NCBI GenBank assembly: GCA_044225565.1
Contig: JBGAIL010000089.1
Coordinates: 1 to 19,530 of the forward strand
Direction: 5' to 3'
DNA: 19,530 nt
Source: CAVXAE01 sp044225565
GTDB taxonomy: Bacteria > Pseudomonadota > Gammaproteobacteria > Steroidobacterales > Steroidobacteraceae
The stretch's first letter is position 1. Each line of letters starts with the position of its first letter. This document shows positions 1 to 7,523 of this stretch, piece after piece. The notes under the pieces are model-generated. The model did no database searches and was not told where the DNA came from. It saw nothing but the letters and a program-made list of their open reading frames with translations. A program made the position numbers and the translations under genes.

Positions 1-114
1 GACGTCGGCTACGTTCCGGTGCAGCAGCGAGAGCGTGCCCGCACCGACGGCGACCGCTGCGATACCCTTGACGGCCTCGAAGACCGCGACGACGCGGTCA
101 ATGACAGCAGCCAT
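1..114 (-). CDS. DUF2127-like membrane protein, N-terminal fragment (runs off window)
   Basis: Reading leftward from an ATG at 114, an open frame of 38 codons continues past the window edge. The visible protein begins MAAVIDRVVAVFEAVKG and continues through a hydrophobic stretch to LSLLHRNVADV. The pattern of a short amphipathic start, FEAxKG, a hydrophobic segment and then LLHR is how I remember the N terminus of DUF2127 predicted membrane proteins, whose function is unknown. The first membrane segment would be about residues 15-30. It lies downstream of the Rieske oxygenase gene on the same strand, with 172 bases between them. No good ribosome binding site precedes the ATG, so the true start could be further upstream in the same open frame. 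The family call rests on 38 residues and could be wrong. Confidence 0.5.
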   Translation of the reverse strand, partial: MAAVIDRVVAVFEAVKGIAAVAVGAGTLSLLHRNVADV

Positions 115-286
115 GCCCCGGCCGCTCGCGAGAATCCGGCTGCCCTCTCGGCATGAAGCCAGGCAGGTTCCAGAACGGCTCGAGGGATGCGGTCATGCAA
201 ACGCTCCGAGGACGCCGATGCGGCGGAGGCACAGGGTCCGGCTTCCCCGATGCCGGCGTCAAGGGATGATCCTCAGAGCGCTCCGC

Positions 287-1375
287 TCAGGCCAGCGCGC
301 CGTCCAGATAGCCGTGGAATTCCCGCAGCGGCTGCTCGAGCTCGCACAGCGGGCCCGGCCGAACCGCCCCCGAAGCGTGCGCGAGGAACAAGCGCTCGAC
401 GATCGAGCGGTCCTCCGCATTGAATGCGTCGAAATCCCTGCGCAACTGCCGTTCGATCTCGCGCCGATCTTCGCCATCCCGGAGATAACCGGGCCTCGCG
501 GCGAGGCCGCCGGTGATCCGGACGTGGCTGGGTCCGGCAGGAGACAGCGCGAGCCATACGAGCAGGTTGGCAGTGACTGACACCAGGTGCGAGGGAAACA
601 CGCAGCCGAGCACCTCCCTGTTCCGCAAGTGCGGAGCGAGAGTCTCATCTACGGAGGCGTACCGGCGCACTCCAGGGCGCTCCTCGAGCAGGTGGTAGCA
701 GAAGGTACCGTCTCCGGTCCCGCAGACCACCGAAGACGTCGGTGTACGCGGCTCTATGGTGTCGCGATGCACGTGGAACACGTGATAGCTCTCGATGAAG
801 TTCTCCACGAGCAGCTTCCAGTTGGTGCGCCACGTGTCGTGCACCACGAAGACGCTCTGCATGGTCTCGGGGTGAAACGGGTCCAGCAGCGCATCCAGCC
901 CGCTCTGCGCGTGCCGGAAAGGCTCCGGTCGAGCGGCGATGCTCACGAAGATCCAGCCGCGCCAGCTCACGACGGCGTGACGGTCCAGCGACAACGTCTC
1001 GCGGTCGAAGCCCTTGCATCCGTGCATGAGCGGCGCACCGATCAAACGGCCGTCCAGCGCATACGTCCATGCGTGATAGGGGCAGGTGATCCGGCTGGCA
1101 TCACCTTCCGTTCCGGGCTCGATCAACGGCATGCCGCGGTGCCTGCAGTTGTTCCCCAACGCCTGAAGCTCGCCCTGCGCATCGCGCACCACGATCACGC
1201 TCCGGTCCAGGACCGTGGCGCAGAGGAACCTGCCGCTTTCCGCCACGGAATCCTCCCGCCCCACGCAATGCCACCCGGGCGCGAAGATGCGCTGCAGCTC
1301 GCGATCGAGCGAGGCCTGGGAGGTATAGGCGGAGGAAGGCAGCGCGGCGAGCGGCGCCGGTGCGGAGGGTGTCAT
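287..1375 (-). CDS. Rieske [2Fe-2S] non-haem iron oxygenase, large (alpha) subunit
   Basis: This is a 362-residue aromatic-ring-hydroxylating or N-demethylating type oxygenase component. The Rieske cluster ligands are visible as C77-x-H79 (NNCRHRG) and C98-x2-H101 (CPYHAW). The catalytic iron site is in ENFIESYHVFHVH, with H198 and H203 in the H-x4-H spacing. A C-terminal Asp from the RDFDAFNAED region is the probable third ligand. The residue that normally bridges the Rieske and iron centres, Asp in naphthalene dioxygenase, is Glu195 here. Glu at this place is known from carnitine monooxygenase CntA and is common in quaternary-amine oxygenases (GbcA, Stc2), so a methylammonium-type substrate is possible but unproven. 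The ATG at 1375 follows an AAGGA about 9 bases upstream and lies 4 bases after the MocR stop. Neither a small subunit nor a reductase is encoded nearby, so electrons must come from a partner elsewhere. Confidence 0.9.
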   Translation of the reverse strand: MTPSAPAPLAALPSSAYTSQASLDRELQRIFAPGWHCVGREDSVAESGRFLCATVLDRSVIVVRDAQGELQALGNNCRHRGMPLIEPGTEGDASRITCPYHAWTYALDGRLIGAPLMHGCKGFDRETLSLDRHAVVSWRGWIFVSIAARPEPFRHAQSGLDALLDPFHPETMQSVFVVHDTWRTNWKLLVENFIESYHVFHVHRDTIEPRTPTSSVVCGTGDGTFCYHLLEERPGVRRYASVDETLAPHLRNREVLGCVFPSHLVSVTANLLVWLALSPAGPSHVRITGGLAARPGYLRDGEDRREIERQLRRDFDAFNAEDRSIVERLFLAHASGAVRPGPLCELEQPLREFHGYLDGALA

Positions 1376-1379
1376 AGGT

Positions 1380-2840
1380 TCAGTTCCTTGCGTGGCTCGG
1401 AGGATCCCCGAGCCGCTCGCTCAACTGCTCGCAGGCGAGCTCGCCGACGCGCGCCAGGCCCCGTTCGAGCTCCTCATTCCAGAGCCGCGCGCAGTTGAAG
1501 CGAATGTGGCGGCGAAAACCCTGGCCGTCGCGGGAGAACATGGCGCCCGGCGCGGTGCTGATCCCGCAGGTCGCGGCCCGCCGGTAGAGCTCCAGCGTGT
1601 CGCACCCGGCAGGCAACTCGACCCAGAGGAAGTTGCCGCCGCCCGGCATCGCATAGCGGGTGCCGGTGGGGAAGTGGCGATCGACCGCCCGGGCAGTGCG
1701 CTGGACGTTCTCGGCCAGCGTGCGCCGGAAGCTCCTCAGGTGCCGCTCGTAGCCGCCGCGCTTGAGGAATTCGGCGATGGCCAGCTGGGGCAGCGTCGAG
1801 GTGACCGGCGCCAGGGCCAGCTTGATCTCCAGCATCTTGTCGAGGAAGCGCCCGGGTGAGGCCCAGCCGACCCGGTACCCCGGCGCGATGCTCTTGGAGA
1901 AGGAGTCGCAGAGCAGCACCAGCCCGTTGCGATCGTAGGCCTTGAGCGGCGGCGGCCGCTGCGGCGAGAAGGACAGGTCACCGAAGATGTCATCCTCGAT
2001 GAGCGGCACGTCGTGCACGGCCAGCAGGTCCACCAGCTCGCGCTTCGCCGCATCCGGCATGAGCGCGCCGCAGGGATGGTTGTAATTGCCGCTGACGATG
2101 ACGGCAGCGAGAGGGCGCTCCCGCAGCGCCATCGCCACGGTATCGGGAGCGAGCCCGGTACGGGGATCGGAAGGCAGCTCCACGGCCACGAGACCCAACG
2201 ATCGCAGCAACAGCAGCAAGCCATAGAACGCCGGGGACTCTATCGCCACGGCATCGCCGCGAGAGGTGGTAGCGAGCAGGCTCAGCGCCAGTGCCTCCGT
2301 GCATCCGGCCGTGATGACGATCTCCTCCGGCCTCAGGCAACAACCGCTGCCCGCGGACCGCCGAGCGATCTCCTCGCGCAGCCGGACCGTGCCTGCTACC
2401 TGGAATGCGTTGACGTGGGCCATGGCGGCTCGCCGCACGGCAGCCGTAGTGGCCCGACGCAGCCGGACCATCGGGAACAGCTCGTTGCTCGGCCCGGAAG
2501 GGCCCAGTGCGCAGATGCCGGGCCGCTCCGAAAGCGCGAGCGCCTCATGAACGAGGTTGCCGAGCGGATCGGCCGCGGAATGCACGCGAACGGGGCCTCC
2601 CGCCGATGCGATCGACCGGCCGGACGGCAGCCGCACGTAGAAGCCGGCCCGTGGCCTGCCTTCCACCAGGCCGCGGGACTCGAGCTCCGCCAACGCGCGG
2701 TGCACGGTCGGAATGCTCACCCCGTGGGCACGAACGATGTCACGGATGGAAGGCAACCGGTCGCCGGTGCGGAAAGCCGCCGACTCGATGAGTCTCTGCA
2801 GCTCATCGGCGATCAACAGATACGCCTTCGGGCCAGTCAT
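1380..2840 (-). CDS. MocR/PdxR-type transcriptional regulator (GntR wHTH fused to class I aminotransferase)
   Basis: The chosen ATG at 2840 gives 486 residues starting MTGPKAYLLIADELQRLI, the normal beginning of a GntR winged helix (about residues 4-75, with RLPSIRDIVRAHGVS and TVHRALAELESRGLV). After a linker, a fold-type I aminotransferase domain fills the rest. The PLP-binding lysine is in SFSKSIAPGYRVG (about K316). The NHP motif near residue 254 and IEDD near 282 are the expected PLP contacts, and a C-terminal IRFNCAR carries the carboxylate-binding Arg. MocR proteins bind DNA and sense PLP or an amino compound through the aminotransferase domain, usually without catalysing turnover. The gene is co-directional with and only 4 bases from the Rieske oxygenase gene, so the oxygenase is its most obvious target. 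An in-frame GTG at 2882 would add 14 residues but has no ribosome binding site and spans a likely promoter. Confidence 0.92.
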   Translation of the reverse strand: MTGPKAYLLIADELQRLIESAAFRTGDRLPSIRDIVRAHGVSIPTVHRALAELESRGLVEGRPRAGFYVRLPSGRSIASAGGPVRVHSAADPLGNLVHEALALSERPGICALGPSGPSNELFPMVRLRRATTAAVRRAAMAHVNAFQVAGTVRLREEIARRSAGSGCCLRPEEIVITAGCTEALALSLLATTSRGDAVAIESPAFYGLLLLLRSLGLVAVELPSDPRTGLAPDTVAMALRERPLAAVIVSGNYNHPCGALMPDAAKRELVDLLAVHDVPLIEDDIFGDLSFSPQRPPPLKAYDRNGLVLLCDSFSKSIAPGYRVGWASPGRFLDKMLEIKLALAPVTSTLPQLAIAEFLKRGGYERHLRSFRRTLAENVQRTARAVDRHFPTGTRYAMPGGGNFLWVELPAGCDTLELYRRAATCGISTAPGAMFSRDGQGFRRHIRFNCARLWNEELERGLARVGELACEQLSERLGDPPSHARN

Positions 2841-2846
2841 TCGAGG

Positions 2847-2874
2847 CTTATACACCAGCCCCGCCCGAGGGCGG
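2847..2874 (-). promoter_or_regulatory. Candidate MocR promoter -10 with overlapping palindrome
   Basis: On the minus strand, TATAAG (2852-2847) ends 6 bases before the MocR ATG. If it is a -10 box, the transcript would start at or next to the start codon and be nearly leaderless, which matches the absence of a ribosome binding site. A perfect 14-base palindrome, CCGCCC-GA-GGGCGG (2861-2874), lies where the spacer and -35 region would be, so it could be an autoregulatory operator. I see no good -35 hexamer. The palindrome could instead be the end of the peptidase transcript, although it lacks a T tract. Confidence 0.3.
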
Positions 2875-2912
2875 CTGTCCACACGACCGGAAAATGCGCG
2901 TCCACAGCCGGA

Positions 2913-5057
2913 TCATCGGGGCGGGTCGTCCATGAGCCGCCGCGAGAGATAAACGTACTTGTACGCCTGGAAGCGGGCCCAGAGCTCGGGCGTGAAATTG
3001 TGGTGGTGGCCACCGCTGGCCGCCTCGTAGTACAGCGTCGGAAGGCCCAGGCTTTCCATCTTCGCCACGAACTTGCGCGCGTGGGCGGGATGCACGATCT
3101 CGTCGACCGTCGAGCTGACCAGGTAAGGCAGCGGGAAGGACGGCATCCGGCGCAGGTTCTCGTACGGCGAGAGCCTCCTCAACGCCTCCCTTTCCTGCGG
3201 CACGTCGGGCGAGCCGATCTCCTCCACGTGCTCCTGGCTGCCGTTCAGCTCCGTGTGCCGGACCAGGTCGAGGTCGGGCACCTCCAGGACTGCGGCACCG
3301 ATCAGCTGCGGACGCTGGACCAGCACGGCACCCATGACCATCCCTCCGTTCGACTCGCCCTCGATGCCCAGACGTCGCGCAGAGGTGACCTTGCGCCGGA
3401 TCAGCTCTTCGGCAACGCCGATGACGTCGTCCACCGAGCGCTGCTTGTGCGTCTTCACCGCTGCGGCGTGCCATGCCGGCCCGAACTCGGCCCCGCCTCG
3501 CACGTTCGCAACGACGTAGATCCCGCCCTTGCGCAGCCATAGCGCCTCGATCTCGGGTGAGAACTTCGGCCACTGCGATCCCTGGGAGCCTCCATATGCA
3601 TGGATGAAGGTCGGCGCGGTGCCGTCGTACGCGACGCTTCGCAACCTCACGATGGAGTACGGAATGCGGACGCCATCGGCGGAAGGCGCCGTGGCCCGCT
3701 CGACGACATAGGCAGACCCATCCGGCCCATGGGCCGGCTTTTCGAACGTCGACACGTCGCCGCGATCTGCGTCCACTCGCAGCAGCTCGTCGGGCCTCAC
3801 GAAACCTTCGCGGGCGACGAGCAGCAAGGCGCTGGTCGGTTGCGCCAATTCCGGCCGCAGGGCATCCTCGGAGCTCTCGAGCAGCACCGACCGCCGCCAG
3901 CCCGAGCCGCTGAAGGCGAACGAGAGGATGCGCGGCTGCATGTCGAGATAGGACGACGTGACGATGCCCGCGCGAGTGGCGACGACCGGGTAGTAATCGG
4001 ACTCACGGCTCGCTCGCTCGGCAAGCGGGTGCACCGCGAACGCCTGTCGGGAAGCTTCCGACAGTGACGTCGAGAGCAGGCTCCCCTCGCCGAATCGCCG
4101 GCCGGCGTGGGTCCAGGCGGCATCGATGGCGAACACCAGCTGCCCGCGGTGCACTGCGTACAAGCTCGCATCGCGCGGCAGCGCGAGCCGTACCGGGGAG
4201 CCCTTCGGATCCACCCACCAATGCGTGCGAGACCAGCGCCCATGCTGCTGGCGGATGAAGATGCGAGCCTCGCCTCGCTCGTCGACCAGACGTTCGAGTG
4301 CGGCGCCGCCGCGGTCTGCAGGTGTGCCGCGCCAGATCTCGGGCGCGTCCGCGAGCGACTGGCCGCGGCGCCAGAGCCGCACCGTGAAAGGCTGCCCGCC
4401 GACCCCCGGAGTCAGCGAGCCCGGCCCCAGATCCGGCGCAATGAGCAGGCGATCCCGGTCGAGCCACTCCACCCAGGGCCTGCTGGCCGGCAACTCGAAG
4501 CCACCCGCGACGAAGCGGCGGGCGGCGGGCTCATATTCGCGCACGACTCTCGTGTCATCGCTGCCCTGGTCGGTGAGCGAGACCAGGCAACTGCGCGCCT
4601 CGGGATCCGCGCACTGGATCCCCCAGGCACCGTTCCAGAAATACCAGTCGCGTCCTTCCCGCTTCGCCAGCTCATCGAGGTCCAGCACGGCTTCCCAACG
4701 GACGTCGGGCGAGCCCAGGTAGGCCTCGTAGCGCACCCTCTCCCACAATCCCCTGGGATGGCTCTCGCCTTGCGCGATGCGGTGCACCCAGCCGTCGCTT
4801 GCCCGCATCTGGATGTCCGTGTACCGGGCCGCCTGCTGGGCGAGCACCTCGTCCCGATACGCGTCGAAGCGCGGATCGGCGCCGAGAACGGCCTGAACAC
4901 GCGCATTGTGCGATTCGACCCATTCGAGCGCTCGCGCGCCATGGCGATCTTCGAGCCAGCGGAAGGGGTCCTCCCCCGTGGCCGGCGGTACGCCGACCGC
5001 GTCGAACGAGAGCGCGCCGATTGCGCAGGCGATGCAAGCCGTCTTGAGCGATGTCAT
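2913..5057 (-). CDS. Prolyl oligopeptidase family serine peptidase (S9), secreted
   Basis: With the ATG at 5057 the protein has 714 residues and begins MTSLKTACIACAIGALSF, a plausible Sec signal peptide followed by the mature start ATGEDPFRWLEDRHGARALEWV, a classic S9A N terminus. Residues of about 60-420 form the beta-propeller region and the C-terminal part is an alpha/beta hydrolase. The catalytic triad reads as S569 in EGESNGGM, D652 in STVDEIVHP and H684 in SGGHHHNF, in the order and near the spacing of porcine prolyl oligopeptidase. It should cleave short peptides, probably after proline or a related residue, in the periplasm or outside. An upstream in-frame start at 5108 would bury the signal peptide behind 17 residues and is less likely. 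It is co-directional with the MocR gene 72 bases downstream. Substrate specificity cannot be read from the sequence. Confidence 0.92.
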   Translation of the reverse strand: MTSLKTACIACAIGALSFDAVGVPPATGEDPFRWLEDRHGARALEWVESHNARVQAVLGADPRFDAYRDEVLAQQAARYTDIQMRASDGWVHRIAQGESHPRGLWERVRYEAYLGSPDVRWEAVLDLDELAKREGRDWYFWNGAWGIQCADPEARSCLVSLTDQGSDDTRVVREYEPAARRFVAGGFELPASRPWVEWLDRDRLLIAPDLGPGSLTPGVGGQPFTVRLWRRGQSLADAPEIWRGTPADRGGAALERLVDERGEARIFIRQQHGRWSRTHWWVDPKGSPVRLALPRDASLYAVHRGQLVFAIDAAWTHAGRRFGEGSLLSTSLSEASRQAFAVHPLAERASRESDYYPVVATRAGIVTSSYLDMQPRILSFAFSGSGWRRSVLLESSEDALRPELAQPTSALLLVAREGFVRPDELLRVDADRGDVSTFEKPAHGPDGSAYVVERATAPSADGVRIPYSIVRLRSVAYDGTAPTFIHAYGGSQGSQWPKFSPEIEALWLRKGGIYVVANVRGGAEFGPAWHAAAVKTHKQRSVDDVIGVAEELIRRKVTSARRLGIEGESNGGMVMGAVLVQRPQLIGAAVLEVPDLDLVRHTELNGSQEHVEEIGSPDVPQEREALRRLSPYENLRRMPSFPLPYLVSSTVDEIVHPAHARKFVAKMESLGLPTLYYEAASGGHHHNFTPELWARFQAYKYVYLSRRLMDDPPR

Positions 5058-5111
5058 CGTCCTAAGGTACGCGATCGCGGAGCGGTCCGATGATGCAGCC
5101 GCGAACAATAT

Positions 5112-5167
5112 CGAGCTGAACAGCGCAGATCGGCCATCGGCGGGGTGGATGTGCGCTGTACAGCTCG
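5112..5167. repeat. Inverted pair of operator-like sites upstream of the peptidase gene
   Basis: Two 15-base arms, CGAGCTGAACAGCGC (5112-5126) and GCGCTGTACAGCTCG (5153-5167), are reverse complements except at one position. Each arm is also itself palindromic or nearly so around GCTG(T/A)ACAGC. Centre-to-centre spacing is about 41 bases, near four helical turns. They lie in the 147-base gap between the end of the export operon and the peptidase start. That position suits paired repressor sites for the peptidase promoter, or a long-loop hairpin ending the export transcript. There is no T tract. Confidence 0.4.
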
Positions 5168-5204
5168 CAGTTTCCCCGGGGCGGCCATGCCGCCGCCGGT
5201 GGCA

Positions 5205-6362
5205 TCACCTGGTCTGCGGGAATTTCGCCGACCCTGCCCCGCCCGGGCGGAAGCGAATCGGCCGCTCCGGAAGATATCGCCACAACGTGAGCGCACCGTA
5301 CACTGCGATCAGTACCCCGAGAGTGACCAGCTCCGGCAGGATCTCCTCGATCCGCGCGCCCATCTCGTTGCTCCTGATGAGCGCATTGATACCCGAGCTC
5401 GACGGAACCAGCTTACCCATCCACACCAGCCACGCCGGCATCGAAGTGACCGGCCACGACAGTCCCGCAAGGAAGTACAGCGGCATCGACGTGATCAGGA
5501 TGATCTGCATCGCGCGCTCGCGAACGCGGAAAAAGCTGCCCACGAAGGCGGCCAGCAGCACGACCGCCGCGATGTAGAGGCCACTGCTCAGCAGCACTCC
5601 CGCGAGGTTCCCGCCGCGTGGAAAATCGTGAAACCAGAACACGAAGCCTTCGTAGTAGAGCAGGTTCAGCATTCCCAGCACCCAGAATGCGGCGAGCCAG
5701 CCTGCCAGCTCGGCGGTGGCGAAATGCACGCGGCCCAGTCGCTCGCGTCGGGTGGCGGCCAGGAGCACGATGCCCATGGTGAGGGTCTGCTGCACGATGA
5801 GAACCGATACCCCCGTCACGACCCCGCTGGCATAGCCCTCCCTGGAATTGAACATCGGCCGCTGCACCAAGACGAGCGGCGCGCGGGCGGGCGCTCCCTC
5901 GAAGCGAGCGGTCGCGAGACCTGCCTCCTGCGAGAACCCCACGACGGCATCGGACAGCCCCTGCAGCACCGTGCTCGCACGGCCGAGAAAACCGCCACTG
6001 CCCATCAAGGTGATGCGCCCCTGATCACCCCGCAGGATGTCGCGCTCGAAATCGGCGTCGATGACGAGTATCCCTTCCACCTCGCCCGACGACAGAATGC
6101 GGCTCGCCGCCGCCACGGACGGCATCGTCCGGGTCAGGTCGACCGTGCGCACGGCTTTCACCTTGCGCAGCAGTGCCCGACTCATCGGACTGTGATCCAG
6201 GTCGACCGCCACCATGGGCAGGCGGGTCGCGACTTCGTGCTTGTAGGGCGCGGGGTAGTAGAACGAGTACAGCACGATCGCCCCGACGAGCGTCGAGAAA
6301 GCGGCCCGGTCGCGCCCGATGAACCTGAACGCCGCGATGAACGCCTGCGCGAACCCCTTCAC
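5205..6362 (-). CDS. ABC-2 type permease (second of pair), HlyD/TolC-linked exporter
   Basis: The GTG at 6362 overlaps the TGA of the preceding permease by 4 bases and gives 385 residues starting MKGFAQAFIAAFRFIGRD. One membrane segment near residues 22-38 (STLVGAIVLYSFYYP) is followed by a large periplasmic domain with VAVDLDHSPMSRALLRKV. Five hydrophobic segments fill the C-terminal half (among them VSVLIVQQTLTMGIVLL, WLAAFWVLGMLNLLYY, LYIAAVVLLAAFVGSFF and IILITSMPLYFLAGL). This is the ABC2_membrane_3 layout of YhhJ/YbhR/YbhS-like permeases. It should sit in the inner membrane with its sister permease and hand substrate to the HlyD adaptor. A longer open frame extends to 6968, but its extra part is out of character and runs through the sister gene in another frame. 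It is the last gene of the operon. Confidence 0.85.
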   Translation of the reverse strand: MKGFAQAFIAAFRFIGRDRAAFSTLVGAIVLYSFYYPAPYKHEVATRLPMVAVDLDHSPMSRALLRKVKAVRTVDLTRTMPSVAAASRILSSGEVEGILVIDADFERDILRGDQGRITLMGSGGFLGRASTVLQGLSDAVVGFSQEAGLATARFEGAPARAPLVLVQRPMFNSREGYASGVVTGVSVLIVQQTLTMGIVLLAATRRERLGRVHFATAELAGWLAAFWVLGMLNLLYYEGFVFWFHDFPRGGNLAGVLLSSGLYIAAVVLLAAFVGSFFRVRERAMQIILITSMPLYFLAGLSWPVTSMPAWLVWMGKLVPSSSGINALIRSNEMGARIEEILPELVTLGVLIAVYGALTLWRYLPERPIRFRPGGAGSAKFPQTR

Positions 6363-7523
6363 CTGCGCCCCCAGCTCAGCGGGTCCCGCGCTGCGCGCCC
6401 ATATATATGGAGACCGGACGCCCCGGCGATGACGGCGAACAGCACCAGCGTACCCAGCTGCCACAGGGAGGCGGTCACGGCTGCTCCGAGGTCGATCTGC
6501 TGGGTCTGCAGCTTCACGTACGCGGTGAATGGCATCAGCTTGCTCCACACCTGCGAAAAGAGCGACCCCTCGATCAGCGGAAAGGTGCCCCCGGAGAAAC
6601 CCAGCGCCATGCCGGAATACAGGCCGACCAGCGAGAGCGCGGTCCCCATATTGCGGGTGAGGCCCACGAGCAGCAGCCCGACCGCTGCGTATGCGAGGTG
6701 CATGAGCGCGTAACCGCTCATCAATACCGCGAGGTTGCCTGCGATTCCGTCGCCCCTGACGTAGTCGATCCACACGATGCCGATCAAGCCGTACAACGTG
6801 AACAGCAGGAGATAAGGCGCAAGCTTGCCGATCACCGCCGGCAGCAGGCGCCGGCCGCTGCCTTCCAGCCATTCCCGCGCACTGCCGTCTCGCAGCTCGC
6901 GCCCCAGGGCACCTACCGCAGCAATGGACAGGGCCAGTTGCAATATCGCCGGAAACAACAGTCCACACAGATAGTGCTCATAGCTGCGCGCCGGATTGAA
7001 AAGAATACTCGACTGCACGCGAACGGGAGCAGCCCGCACACCGATTCGGCCGGGCACGTAGGTAGCGCGCGCGGCGGAAGTGGAAGCATTCACCGTCTGT
7101 ACGACGGCGGCGATCACGCGATGCCGCCTGCCCGGTCGCGGGTAGCTTGCGTTGTAATAGGCAATGACGGTCGCGGACTCACCGCGTTCAACGGCACGAG
7201 TCGCGTCGCGCGGAATGAACACGACCGCGTACACCTGCAGCCCGCGGATCAGCGTCCAGGCTTCGTTCAGCGACGCCGGGACGGCGAACGTGAACGCGGA
7301 GCGCGACATCCAGATGACGAATGAGTTGCCGGCTCAAGGCACTGCGGTCATCGTCCACCACTGCGATGGGCACATTCCGCAACACCGTCGCGGCGAAGAC
7401 GATCGCGATCATGACGAGCAGAGCCAATGGCAGCCAGGTGATCTGTGCGATATCCCAGGGGCTGCCACGCAGGAAGCGGTACTCGCGCCGCGCGGATGCG
7501 ACGAGCGCGGACCACCAGGTCAT
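6359..7523 (-). CDS. ABC-2 type permease (first of pair), frameshifted as written
   Basis: The ATG at 7523 overlaps the stop of the HlyD gene by 4 bases. The first about 80 codons (MTWWSALVASARREYRFLRG, a membrane segment around residues 28-48, then IAVVDDDRSALSRQLIRHLD) are in one frame. The rest, from about PASLNEAWTLIRG to DPLSWGRR, is in the next frame. Dropping one base from the GGG at 7278-7280 (CCC on the coding strand) joins them as RVHVRRPASLNEAW. This aligns with the sister permease, whose matching stretch reads VAVDLDHSPMSRALLRKV. The repaired product would be 387 residues, against 385 for the sister. The C-terminal half has five hydrophobic segments. The lesion may be a sequencing error in a homopolymer or a real mutation. 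If it is real, the gene is dead unless frameshifting occurs. Confidence 0.8.

Noticed and set aside
2013..3542. A 509-codon plus-strand open frame across the MocR and peptidase genes
   Set aside because: It is antisense to two genes with clear catalytic and binding motifs, is rich in Arg, Gln and His as expected for a GC-rich shadow frame, and shows no domain.
5112..5167. LexA (SOS) box reading of the CTGTACAG motif
   Set aside because: The gammaproteobacterial LexA site has CTGT and ACAG separated by eight bases. Here they are adjacent.
6363..6968. The N-terminal 202 codons of the long open frame that ends in the second permease
   Set aside because: This part overlaps the first permease in another frame and has low-complexity Arg/Ala composition. 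The GTG at 6362 overlapping the upstream stop is the better start.
6359..7523. Programmed ribosomal frameshifting in the first permease
   Set aside because: No slippery heptamer or following structure is apparent, and a one-base homopolymer change explains the break more simply.
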